The notes beneath the pieces were generated by a model. The model was given only the letters and a program-made list of their open reading frames with translations. It did not search any database and was not told where the DNA came from. From NCBI RefSeq assembly GCF_051846935.1, contig NZ_JBPYCS010000005.1, positions 1 through 64,000 on the forward strand: a stretch of 64,000 nucleotides of DNA. The letters are read 5' to 3'. Shown one piece after another: positions 43,697-52,251 of the stretch; within the stretch, counting starts at the first letter, position 1, and every line of letters begins with the position of its first letter. The DNA comes from JBPYCR01 sp051846935. GTDB taxonomy: Bacteria > Bacillota > Bacilli > Bacillales > Amphibacillaceae. Made by a program: the position numbers and the translations under genes.

Positions 43697-44278
43697 ATGG
43701 CGAGAAAATTGTATTTACCGTTTATATTACTAAGCAGTCTCGTACTAACATTAATCGGTTGTGGGCAAAACGATGATAATACGATGGAAGATCAAAATGC
43801 GGCAGAGCAATTGAATCCAGACTTAGAAAGAACTACCGAAAACAATAACGATCCGCTTATAAATAAACTTGGATATGTCCGCTATACGAAAGATGAATTA
43901 AATGAAGATGATGAAAACAATCGGGAAATTACGATGAATCGGAATGAGGTAGCCGACATAATTACGCGAATAATCTTAAGAAATGACGACTTCGCTGAAG
44001 TTGCAACGCTTGTAACAGATGAACAAGTATTAATTGCTTACAGAAAAAATGAGGACAATGCTACAAAATATACACCTGACATTGCTAAACAATCCGCACG
44101 ATCGATTGTTCCAGCTTATTTTGAAGTATATGTATCTGATCAAGAACAATTGATGAATGACATTCACAGCTTACAAAATTCTACGACACAAAACAAAAAT
44201 TATGAAAACACGGTAAACTCCATCATAAATGAAATGAAAAAATCATCACAAGGTGTAGATAAAAAAATGCAAAATTAA
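43697..44278 (+). CDS. yutC: YhcN/YlaJ-type sporulation lipoprotein (YutC)
   Basis: A 193-aa exported lipoprotein with lipobox LIGC near residue 22. The C-terminal region (NRNEVADIITRIILRNDDFAEVATLVTDEQVLIAY near residue 80) is the YhcN/YlaJ domain, found in spore membrane and coat lipoproteins. AAAAGGAGGG precedes the ATG. In B. subtilis yutC sits beside lipA; here lytH follows directly. Confidence 0.85.
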   Translation: MARKLYLPFILLSSLVLTLIGCGQNDDNTMEDQNAAEQLNPDLERTTENNNDPLINKLGYVRYTKDELNEDDENNREITMNRNEVADIITRIILRNDDFAEVATLVTDEQVLIAYRKNEDNATKYTPDIAKQSARSIVPAYFEVYVSDQEQLMNDIHSLQNSTTQNKNYENTVNSIINEMKKSSQGVDKKMQN

Positions 44279-44305
44279 ATCATAAGTTGAATTTACTTGC
44301 AATTA

Positions 44306-44336
44306 AGATGAGCAAGGGACTAATCCTTGCTCATCT
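44306..44336. terminator. hairpin between yutC and lytH
   Basis: AGATGAGCAAGG pairs with CCTTGCTCATCT with an 8-nt loop. Only a weak T-rich tract follows. Confidence 0.55.
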
Positions 44337-44373
44337 TATACACGCGAAGATTTAAAAACAGGAGTGAACTCTT

Positions 44374-45342
44374 TTGACTAAAAAGTGGCTTTTCATCTGT
44401 GTAATTCTCCTAAATGGCTTCATTGGAGCAAAAGTAGCTTTTGCTACCGATGATACAAAAATTTACAAAGACCGATTAGCGATGTACAAAAAGACAGAGG
44501 CTGTCACACAAGTCCCATGGTATTTGCTCGCAGCTATTGATCAATATGAAAGGCAGATTCATAAAGATTTGCCAGATGACCAGCTTATTTCAATTCAAAT
44601 ACCTAAAGAGAAATGGTATGGCTTCGATAACGTTTTTTATATTGATCATTACGACCTCATCAATATGTACGGAGGAATTGGAAAAGATGGGAACGGAAAC
44701 AAAAAGGCCAATATTAATGAACCAGAGGATGTATTATACACAATGGCACAGCTTTTGTTGGAAACAGGCCCGACCATTCATGATATTAAGATTGGCTTAT
44801 GGAAATATTACAAACGAGATCTTTCTGTTAAAACAATAATGAATACAGCAAAGGTATTTAAAACATTTAATCATATCCATTTAACAGACAGAGCCTTCCC
44901 GGTATCGATAAAACATAATTATAGCTACCGTAACACATGGGGCGACCGACGGGGATTTGGCGGATTACGGATTCATGAAGGTACCGATATATTTTCAGCC
45001 TATGGAACTCCAGTAAAATCAACAACATACGGTGTAGTTGAGATGATGGGCTGGAATTTATACGGCGGCTGGAGAATTGGCATTCGTGACATATTTAATA
45101 TTTATCATTATTACGCACATTTAAATGGCTATACGGATACTTTAACAGTTGGGCAAGTAGTGAAGCCGGGGGATTCTTTAGGTACGGTCGGTTCTAGTGG
45201 ATACGGACCACCAGGGACATCAGGGAAATTCCCACCACATTTACATTATGGAATGTATAAAGATAACGGTAGAACCGAATGGTCTTTTGATCCTTATCCA
45301 TACTTAAAAAAGTGGGAGCGTATGGAAAGGCAAGCCAAATAA
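44374..45342 (+). CDS. lytH: sporulation L-Ala-D-Glu endopeptidase (LytH)
   Basis: A 322-aa exported M23 (lysostaphin-type) zinc peptidase. An N-terminal signal peptide (residues 1-25, ending VAFA) is followed by a helical region. The M23 domain has zinc ligands in HEGTDIF near residue 208 and in the HxH of PPHLHYG near residue 291. In B. subtilis LytH trims peptides in the spore cortex in the mother cell. TTG start behind AGGAGTG. It is followed by a strong terminator. Confidence 0.92.
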   Translation: MTKKWLFICVILLNGFIGAKVAFATDDTKIYKDRLAMYKKTEAVTQVPWYLLAAIDQYERQIHKDLPDDQLISIQIPKEKWYGFDNVFYIDHYDLINMYGGIGKDGNGNKKANINEPEDVLYTMAQLLLETGPTIHDIKIGLWKYYKRDLSVKTIMNTAKVFKTFNHIHLTDRAFPVSIKHNYSYRNTWGDRRGFGGLRIHEGTDIFSAYGTPVKSTTYGVVEMMGWNLYGGWRIGIRDIFNIYHYYAHLNGYTDTLTVGQVVKPGDSLGTVGSSGYGPPGTSGKFPPHLHYGMYKDNGRTEWSFDPYPYLKKWERMERQAK

Positions 45343-45345
45343 AAA

Positions 45346-45391
45346 AGCCGGGAAGTTCGTCAAAGTTTTTGACTACAATTCCCGGCTCTTA
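45346..45391. terminator. bidirectional terminator between lytH and metS
   Basis: AGCCGGGAA (45346-45354) pairs with TTCCCGGCT (45379-45387), with an A-run before and a T-rich end, between convergent genes. Confidence 0.8.
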
Positions 45392-45394
45392 AAA

Positions 45395-45502
45395 TTATTT
45401 GTTCGCTTTCGCCTTCTTCACTGCATTCATTATACTGAGAGCAAAGCCTCCCCATAATAAAACGATACCAATAATCATTACTAAAATAGCGCTACCACTC
45501 AT
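45395..45502 (-). CDS. metS: methionine/alanine importer small subunit (MetS)
   Basis: A 35-aa single-helix membrane protein. It reads MSGSAILVMIIGIVLLWGGF and then a short basic tail (KKAKANK), the pattern of the MetS small subunit that accompanies the sodium-dependent transporter MetP. It starts 20 bp after the metP stop and has GGGGGAG upstream. Its small size makes it easy to miss. Confidence 0.9.
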   Translation of the reverse strand: MSGSAILVMIIGIVLLWGGFALSIMNAVKKAKANK

Positions 45503-45522
45503 TAGATGCTCCCCCTTCATAA

Positions 45523-47028
45523 TTAGTCATTATTCGGAGATTTCCACTTACTCATTGCTAAGAGCACTCCAACGATTAGAGCTCCAGCAGCTACTGCCCA
45601 ACCGCCAAATAAGATGAACATGTCCGAATAGCCTTCATAGTTTCCGTTATCGGAATCAAATTCTTTTAATAAATTTAGCTTAAACAATCCAAACATCATG
45701 TACCCTAACACAACTGGTGTTATATATTTTAGACTGATCGTCCACCATGGACCAAGCTGCATATCCGAAACCTCATTTGCATGAGATTTGAAGTCTTGCA
45801 ACTTACGCAAGAACCATGCGATCATAATAACTTCTATCAATCCTATAAAAGCAACACCGAATTGGTTTATGAAATAGTCAGCTGCATCCAAGAAGAAGAG
45901 TCCGCCTTGCGTTGCAAACAATAAGGATAATATTGCTGCAAACCCTCCCCCAAGTATAACCGCTTTTGAACGTGACCAGCCAAATTTATCAGAAAGACCA
46001 GCGATGTACGTTTCAATAATTGACATTAAAGATGTAAGACCTGCAAGCACTAAAGATGCAAAGAATAAAAAGCCAAACAACTCATTGAAAGCTGGGAATT
46101 GGTTAATAATTGCAGGAAATACAACAAACGCAAGCCCTACACCACCAGCTACTACTTCATCAACACCTACACCTTGTTGTACTGCCATAAACCCAAGAAT
46201 TGAGAATACCCCAATACCTGCTAACAATTCAAAGCTTGAATTTCCTAAACCGGTTATAAAAGCATTGTTCGTAATATCTGACTTTTTCGGTAAGTAACTT
46301 GAATAAGTAATCATAATAGCAAACGCAATGGATAAGCTAAAGAATATTTGACCATATGCTGCAACCCATACTCCAGGAGATAAGATTTGACTAAAATCCG
46401 GTTGGAAAAACGCATTCAGTCCTTCAGCTGCTCCCGGTAATGTCACGGCACGTATAACGATTATAAGGAAAATAGCGAGCAATGTTGGAATCATAATGCG
46501 GTTGGCTATTTCTATCCCTCGTTTTACGCCTCGGAATAATATTCCTAAAACAACAACCCAAACGATTATTAATGGTATAAGTACACTTGGAACAAAGCTT
46601 CCTGTTTGACCAGGGTCCACCGTTAGATTTAAGTAATCACCGAATAAAAATCCTTCTGTGTCCTCTCCCCAGCTTAAATTAAATGAAAAAATAGAGTACA
46701 TGATAGCCCATGCAATAATAACTGAATAATACGTGGATATGACAAATGCTACGAGCACTCCCCACCAGCCAAGCCATTCTGTACCTGCGTTTATTCGTTT
46801 AAATGATAAAGGAGCTGATCCACGGTATTTATGGCCCATTGTAAACTCCATAATCAAAATCGGAATACCCGCGGTAAATAAAGCAATCAAATACGGTATA
46901 AAGAATGCTCCTCCACCGTTTTCATAGGCAGTAGCTGGGAAGCGCCATATATTCCCTAAACCGACTGCAGAACCCATAGCAGCCATAACAAAACCTGCCC
47001 GTGTCCCCCATTGAGAACGTGTTTCCAT
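45523..47028 (-). CDS. metP: sodium-dependent methionine/alanine transporter (NSS family, MetP)
   Basis: A 501-aa neurotransmitter:sodium symporter with about 11-12 membrane helices. SQWGTRAGFVMAAMGSAVGLGNIWRFP near the N-terminus is the NSS signature and sodium site region (TM1). The tail is short and charged. The start is set at the ATG 8 bp after AGGAGG. The small subunit gene metS follows, as in MetPS systems that take up Met and Ala. This pair is inserted between lytH and yunB relative to the B. subtilis order. Confidence 0.92.
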   Translation of the reverse strand: METRSQWGTRAGFVMAAMGSAVGLGNIWRFPATAYENGGGAFFIPYLIALFTAGIPILIMEFTMGHKYRGSAPLSFKRINAGTEWLGWWGVLVAFVISTYYSVIIAWAIMYSIFSFNLSWGEDTEGFLFGDYLNLTVDPGQTGSFVPSVLIPLIIVWVVVLGILFRGVKRGIEIANRIMIPTLLAIFLIIVIRAVTLPGAAEGLNAFFQPDFSQILSPGVWVAAYGQIFFSLSIAFAIMITYSSYLPKKSDITNNAFITGLGNSSFELLAGIGVFSILGFMAVQQGVGVDEVVAGGVGLAFVVFPAIINQFPAFNELFGFLFFASLVLAGLTSLMSIIETYIAGLSDKFGWSRSKAVILGGGFAAILSLLFATQGGLFFLDAADYFINQFGVAFIGLIEVIMIAWFLRKLQDFKSHANEVSDMQLGPWWTISLKYITPVVLGYMMFGLFKLNLLKEFDSDNGNYEGYSDMFILFGGWAVAAGALIVGVLLAMSKWKSPNND

Positions 47029-47108
47029 AAACAAAACCTCCTCTTTAATTTTCTGCCTCGATATGTAAGATCGAGGATTGTTGCAAATAATCTGACATTT
47101 ATGAGTCT

Positions 47109-47137
47109 ATTATACATATACAGATTATTTTAGTCAA
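47109..47137 (-). promoter_or_regulatory. metP promoter
   Basis: -35 TTGACT (47132-47137), 17-bp spacer, -10 TATAAT (47109-47114) on the minus strand. A short hairpin (CCTCGAT with ATCGAGG, 47056-47076) lies in the 5' untranslated region. Copy B of the mobile element ends 16 bp upstream of the -35. Confidence 0.8.
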
Positions 47138-47153
47138 AAAATAATAAATGTAA

Positions 47154-47399
47154 GATTGACTCACGTATTTGTGGGTGTTATTTTAAGAAGTTAAAACCTC
47201 TCTTTGTATTCGTTAATTTTAGTATTGCTTCCTACCGACCGCAGTAGATATACACTACGCTTTCCGTGCCCGCGGAAAGCATCCACCTGCAGTGAAAATC
47301 AACGGTGTTATTTATGTGTATATCGTTCGAGGTAAAATTGATCACATATTATCTAGTTAGATTCGTGCATCTGTTCCCCCACAAACATTTTACTCATAC
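47154..47399 (-). mobile_element. 246-bp MITE-like element, full-length copy B
   Basis: It is flanked by a perfect 9-bp duplication TAAATGTAA (47145-47153 and 47400-47408). The ends are imperfect inverted repeats of about 24 bp sharing TGAGT...TTTGTGGG. In reverse orientation the outer roughly 95 bp at one end and 125 bp at the other are nearly identical to copy A at 25749-25993; the middle differs. The interior carries a CTTTCCG/CGGAAAG palindrome. There is no coding sequence, so it must move with a transposase in trans. Confidence 0.85.
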
Positions 47400-47453
47400 T
47401 AAATGTAAAGAACTAAAGGATGGGAACGGGTGAAATCGAGTTTTATTTTCAAT

Positions 47454-48239
47454 TTAATCTTTTTCAAATTGTTTTTTAGGTACTGAAATAGAGGGCCCGC
47501 CCCCATCATTACTATAAAAGTCCGGAACATCTCCCATAATTACGCGTGAATCAACAAAAACTTTTGTACTAATTTCGGCTGTCTGTGTTGAAAAAGGAAT
47601 TACAATTTGTACATTTACAGAAACAGGTATATATATTTCAAATAAGGCCGCATTCACACCAAATTCTTTTAACTCGTGAACGACATCCGACTCAAGACTA
47701 CCAACAATTTCAAAATGGACAGGAATTTTTGGACCTAAGTTAGCAAGAATCGTATTTCCAGTCGCTTGACCGATTGGAATCTCTACAACTGTTGGATCTT
47801 TTGCTGCTAAATCCCCCACTGTGTCACCAAACTCAATTGGATCTAAATCTGGATCATCAAGGTCTATTTGTTGACCTTTATTCATGCTATATAAAAAGTA
47901 TTCCGCTCGCTCTGTAGCAATACGTAGCGCTTGATTTACAACAGATGATTTCCAACCTAATGTAGCTACATTTCCATTCTGATCCATGTTTACTTCCACT
48001 AAATCTTCAAAGTTCATGTTTTCTGTTGATTTTACGGCAGAATTGATCGTTCGAGTCGCAAATTCAACCGTTTTTTCTTCGGCAATATCCATTAACGGAG
48101 GCTTAATTCGTTTATCAATTAACCAAATACTAAAAAATAATAGGACAATAAATAATAGCAGCGTAAGGAAAAAAATAGCACTAACGGAAGGGGGCGCTGC
48201 TCTTCTTCTGTTATACAAACGAAATCGATGCTTAAACAT
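47454..48239 (-). CDS. yunB: sporulation protein YunB
   Basis: A 261-aa membrane-anchored protein. One N-terminal transmembrane helix (residues about 22-44, FFLTLLLFIVLLFFSIWL) follows a basic stretch (RLYNRRR). The rest is an extracytoplasmic domain with the family segment PIGQATGNTILANLGPKIPV. YunB is a sigma-E-controlled sporulation protein in B. subtilis. The ATG chosen has AAGGAGGG upstream. Confidence 0.9.
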   Translation of the reverse strand: MFKHRFRLYNRRRAAPPSVSAIFFLTLLLFIVLLFFSIWLIDKRIKPPLMDIAEEKTVEFATRTINSAVKSTENMNFEDLVEVNMDQNGNVATLGWKSSVVNQALRIATERAEYFLYSMNKGQQIDLDDPDLDPIEFGDTVGDLAAKDPTVVEIPIGQATGNTILANLGPKIPVHFEIVGSLESDVVHELKEFGVNAALFEIYIPVSVNVQIVIPFSTQTAEISTKVFVDSRVIMGDVPDFYSNDGGGPSISVPKKQFEKD

Positions 48240-48294
48240 AGAAACCCTCCTTAACAACAACGTATGCTTGTTTTAAGGAGGTTAGAATAAGTAA

Positions 48295-49380
48295 TTATTC
48301 AGCTTGACAAGATGTAATCATAATGTGAGTGTTCATAGCTAAATCAACTTCATACGGTTTTATTATTTTGTTGAATTCATCTTTTAAAATACGAACAACC
48401 GGCCGATCACACAAAATTTTATTTTGGCTAATTATTACTCCTGCTCTTCCATCATTTAACTTAACAGAAAGTCCGTTTGGATATACAGCAACACTTTTTT
48501 TAAAGGCTTCCACAAATTCTTTCTCAAACTGGTTTACAGCACCCGCATACAATAGTTCTAACCCTTCATGTGGTAGCATGGCGGTGCGATAAACGCGATT
48601 GCTCGTTACCGCATCGAACACATCGGCAATCGCAATAATTTTACTAAACAAATGCATTTCGCTGCCTGTAATTCCTCTTGGATAACCCGATCCGTCCAAT
48701 CGTTCATGATGCTGATAAGCACAATGCGCAACAACAGAAGAAACTGTATTTTGGTTGCGTAAAAAATTATACCCAAGCTCTGTATGTGTTTTCATTACTT
48801 CAAATTCTATATCGGTTAACTTTGCCGGCTTTTGTAGAATAGTTTCATCAATAAACATTTTACCAACATCATGTAACATTGCACCAAAACCTAGTTCTTT
48901 TAATTGCTTAGGTGAAAGCTTCAGCTGTACGCCGATTGCTAAAGAGTAAATTGTGACATTTATTGAATGCTGAAAAATATAATCATCCGTAGCAAACATA
49001 TCTGCAAGAATAGAAATTGTTTTTGACGAGTCTTTAACTTCCTGCATAATGACATCAATTATGTGAAGCAAATCCTTGCTTTTTGTTTCCAAAATGTACG
49101 CATTGCTGCCGAGATCACCCTTCTTTAAATCACCAAAAATCTCTTTTAATGTTCGCATTGCTTTTATCCGAACTTTCGGAGGTACAAGATCAGCGATATA
49201 TACATCCTCTGTTATTTCATCTTCTATATATACGAAGCTAATGTTTTGTTTTATTAAACGGTTAATCATCTTTTCAGTTAAAACAGTGCCTCTCTGAATA
49301 AGCGGTATACTATTTTCATTGTAAATAGGTTGTCCAATTTTAGCCCCAGGTTGAATTGATCGCGTACTTACTAATCTCAC
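48295..49380 (-). CDS. HD-GYP domain protein (probable cyclic-di-nucleotide phosphodiesterase)
   Basis: A 361-aa cytosolic protein. A short N-terminal region of unknown fold is followed by an HD-GYP domain (residues about 120-300). HSINVTIYSLAIG, GAMLHDVGKMFIDE (the HD pair), KTHTELGYNFL, HHERLDGSGYPRG (the GYP variant) and ADVFDAVTSNRVYR are all intact, so hydrolysis of c-di-GMP or a related dinucleotide is plausible. No receiver domain is present. It is inserted between yunB and yunC relative to B. subtilis. Confidence 0.9.
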   Translation of the reverse strand: MRLVSTRSIQPGAKIGQPIYNENSIPLIQRGTVLTEKMINRLIKQNISFVYIEDEITEDVYIADLVPPKVRIKAMRTLKEIFGDLKKGDLGSNAYILETKSKDLLHIIDVIMQEVKDSSKTISILADMFATDDYIFQHSINVTIYSLAIGVQLKLSPKQLKELGFGAMLHDVGKMFIDETILQKPAKLTDIEFEVMKTHTELGYNFLRNQNTVSSVVAHCAYQHHERLDGSGYPRGITGSEMHLFSKIIAIADVFDAVTSNRVYRTAMLPHEGLELLYAGAVNQFEKEFVEAFKKSVAVYPNGLSVKLNDGRAGVIISQNKILCDRPVVRILKDEFNKIIKPYEVDLAMNTHIMITSCQAE

Positions 49381-49450
49381 TTTCGATCCCCTAACTCGAT
49401 TATATTTAGTATTAAAATGAAATCGTCTTCCAATACGGAAGACATTCCAA

Positions 49451-49753
49451 TTAAGAGATTTTTAATAATGCCTCTTTTCCAGACATTCCTACTTTCCAAC
49501 CATATTGTTCAGCCGTTTCCGTAACTTTCTCAAGTGGCGCATTCAATAAATCTTCTACAGAACGAACCCCTTTCGCTCGACCTGCAACTACTTTTCGATC
49601 TTTTAATGCATCGTTCAAAACATCAACATCTAACGCTGCACACATAATATAACCAACTTCATTAGAGATGGAAATTAAGTTTGTTTTCGGGAGCTCTACA
49701 CGAACAGCAGTAAAATACATCCCCTCTATTTCAATAGGATTCACAGTAATCAT
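49451..49753 (-). CDS. yunC: YunC family protein (DUF1805)
   Basis: A 100-aa cytosolic protein. PKTNLISISNEVGYIMCAALDVDVLND near residue 23 and VAGRAKGVRSVEDLL near residue 56 match the DUF1805 fold of YunC. Function unknown. GAGGAGG precedes the ATG. The neighbours yunD and yunE are as in Bacillus. Confidence 0.92.
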   Translation of the reverse strand: MITVNPIEIEGMYFTAVRVELPKTNLISISNEVGYIMCAALDVDVLNDALKDRKVVAGRAKGVRSVEDLLNAPLEKVTETAEQYGWKVGMSGKEALLKIS

Positions 49754-49820
49754 TTATAAGCCTCCTCATGATGAAACCACTATATATGTATGCAAGAAAT
49801 TATTAAATGACACTGCATCC

Positions 49821-51227
49821 TTAGTTAAATGTATGTGGAGCATTCTTTTTCAACGTTTCTAAAAGTAAGTCACGGATAAATTCTGGTAAGAAAAATTTTT
49901 TCACTTTCGATTTAGCAATTTCCGGTAGGAGGCGACCAAACGTAAACGTATCTGCTGTAGCAACCGTGTATGCTTTATCCGGTCTTAACGAATGCCCTTG
50001 AAAAGTCACCTCTTTAACAAATTCTTGGCCGTTTTCATGGAAATCAGTCGTTACTTGCACTCCTGAAAACACCATACGCCCGAGCACTTCACCGCGAAAT
50101 CCAAAGCCTTTTAGTTTTAATTCCATAAATTCCTTCGTTAGCGAAGCGCGAATGACTTCTAGTATTTCAGAACCTGTCAACTTTACAACACACGGGTTAA
50201 TGGGATGTGGACATATTCGATGAATGTCCTTATACGTCACTGTACCGGCAGGAAGAAAATCAAGTAACAAACCAGCATTTAACATAGCAATATGTGCACC
50301 CGTCCACTGTTTTAACGTATTTGTTAATTGTTGCATAATAAGCGTCGGTTGAAACCAATTCACTTCAATTGGATTTTTTATATGAATCACTGGATGTGCT
50401 AACTGCTCATCTGCTTGTTCACCTAGATCCAATAATAACTGTTCCGTAGGCAAATCTTTAGCAAGGTGGGTAATATCAGTCGTATATGCTTCCTTTTTAA
50501 TTAATTTTTTTTGAAGATGATCCCATGTTAAAACAACTTCTCCGATAAATGAACAATGCTTTCCTGCTGCTGTTATAATCGTGTTATTTACTTGTTCTTC
50601 TGTTCGAAGTAAATGATGCGTATGACCGCCAATAATTACATCAATATCTGGAAAACGCCGAGCAATTTCCCTGTCTTCATTTATTCCTAAATGAGACAGC
50701 AATACGATTACATCTGCGTTTTCCTTAGCCCGATTCATTATTTTTTTAAGAGTCGAAAATGGAGCTTCCACATGCCAGTCTAGTAAATTGTAATACGCAT
50801 TGAAAGGCGCGGTTAGCCCTATTACTCCAATTGTAACCCCACCAATGGAAGTAAGGATTGTATCCGACTGTAACCAATTCGGTTCATACGAAGTTAAGCT
50901 TTGTAAATTCGAACAAATTATTTGGAATTGTGCTTCATCGTATAAATGAAATAAATCGTTATGTGCTAATGTAATTCCTTCGTTATTTCCAATTGTAGCT
51001 ATATCATATTTTAGCTCATTCATTAATTGAACATTTGCTTTCCCCATAAATGCTTCTGCGATCGGATGAACGCGATCGATGTGGTCTCCAACATCAGCAA
51101 GCCAATGTGAAGTGTTTTCTGCTTTATGGAAAGCTTTTTTTTCCTTTAAATAAGCAGCTACCCTTGACCAATTATTAAAATAGCTATGCAAATCATTCGT
51201 AAAATAAATAAACATTTTTTCTTGCAC
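49821..51227 (-). CDS. yunD: 5'-nucleotidase-like bifunctional metallophosphatase (YunD)
   Basis: A 468-aa two-domain protein. The N-terminal calcineurin-like metallophosphoesterase domain has its metal ligands in FTNDLHSYF, ADVGDHID, ATIGNNEG (here Asn-Asn-Glu where GNHE is usual), LSHLG and IGGHTHH. The C-terminal 5'-nucleotidase domain (residues about 280-440) contains MLNAGLLLDFLPAGTVTYKDI. There is no signal peptide, so it is cytoplasmic. GTG start behind AAGGAGA. Confidence 0.88.
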   Translation of the reverse strand: MQEKMFIYFTNDLHSYFNNWSRVAAYLKEKKAFHKAENTSHWLADVGDHIDRVHPIAEAFMGKANVQLMNELKYDIATIGNNEGITLAHNDLFHLYDEAQFQIICSNLQSLTSYEPNWLQSDTILTSIGGVTIGVIGLTAPFNAYYNLLDWHVEAPFSTLKKIMNRAKENADVIVLLSHLGINEDREIARRFPDIDVIIGGHTHHLLRTEEQVNNTIITAAGKHCSFIGEVVLTWDHLQKKLIKKEAYTTDITHLAKDLPTEQLLLDLGEQADEQLAHPVIHIKNPIEVNWFQPTLIMQQLTNTLKQWTGAHIAMLNAGLLLDFLPAGTVTYKDIHRICPHPINPCVVKLTGSEILEVIRASLTKEFMELKLKGFGFRGEVLGRMVFSGVQVTTDFHENGQEFVKEVTFQGHSLRPDKAYTVATADTFTFGRLLPEIAKSKVKKFFLPEFIRDLLLETLKKNAPHTFN

Positions 51228-51239
51228 GTTTCATTCTCC

Positions 51240-52076
51240 TTACATGAAACCATCAATAATTAACCGCAATCCGACACCAATCAATACAATTCGTAAAATC
51301 CACTTCAAAACTTTCCCTGTCAGCAACTGATTTACTTTTGCTCCTAGTGTACCACCAATAAATGCACCGATAATGAAAAACAAAATAAAGCTCCACGGAA
51401 TATGACCTAAGAAAATATGCGTTAATGAACTGAAGATGCTTATGAAGAATATCATAAACATCGAAGTTGCAACTGCAATATGGACAGGAAATCCGAATAA
51501 TAAAATCATAACCGGCACCATAATTGCTCCTCCACCTATTCCAAACATTCCAGAGAGCATTCCGACACCAAAGGAAATTGCGAGTGCGGGAGGTACGGAT
51601 ATGGAATAGTGGTATGTTTCTTCCCCGATCTGAAACGTTCTTCTGTTTTTACTTGAAGCTGATGTTTCTGACGCTTTCACATGTTTGCTTCGATCGATAA
51701 ACAAGAGCATTGAAATGAAGATCATAATAAACCCAAAATATAATGAAAAATTATCCGAGTCAACAAACTGATTTAACCACGAGCCTAAAATACTTCCAGG
51801 AATACTGCCAAACAGAAAGATAATACCTGTTTTATAATCGACCCGTCCACTTTTCCAATAGGATATTGTGGAAGAAAGTGCTGTAAACACCATCGTCAAA
51901 AGGGATATTCCGACAATCATTTGGGGCTCTGCCCAAGAGAATAGATCGGAAAATTGATACAAAAATAAAAGACTAGGAACTAAAATAATTCCTCCACCTA
52001 GACCTACTAAACTGCCAATAAACGCAGCCATTATTCCGATAATTATACAAATTAAAAACACCAAGTTTTTCACCAA
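51240..52076 (-). CDS. yunE: TauE/SafE family sulfite/sulfonate exporter-like protein (YunE)
   Basis: A 278-aa membrane protein with about eight helices. Two related halves each carry the family motif: GSLVGLGGGIILVPSLL near residue 22 and GMLSGMFGIGGGAIMVPVMI near residue 170. Family members export sulfite, sulfoacetate or related anions. The start codon is uncertain because no clear RBS is seen. It is upstream of yunD by 12 bp in the same direction. Confidence 0.9.
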   Translation of the reverse strand: MVKNLVFLICIIIGIMAAFIGSLVGLGGGIILVPSLLFLYQFSDLFSWAEPQMIVGISLLTMVFTALSSTISYWKSGRVDYKTGIIFLFGSIPGSILGSWLNQFVDSDNFSLYFGFIMIFISMLLFIDRSKHVKASETSASSKNRRTFQIGEETYHYSISVPPALAISFGVGMLSGMFGIGGGAIMVPVMILLFGFPVHIAVATSMFMIFFISIFSSLTHIFLGHIPWSFILFFIIGAFIGGTLGAKVNQLLTGKVLKWILRIVLIGVGLRLIIDGFM

Positions 52077-52251
52077 CTATTACTGTAATCATTTTTTGTA
52101 GTATTCTCTAATAATATCATTCATTAAATTCATTTACGAACTAAAACAAAATAATTATGGGACATATTTGTTTGCTAATCTCCTATTTTGTATTCAATCA
52201 TTTACGTGTTCCTAGTTGCTAACCGCAATACATATGGTTACCGTAATTATT

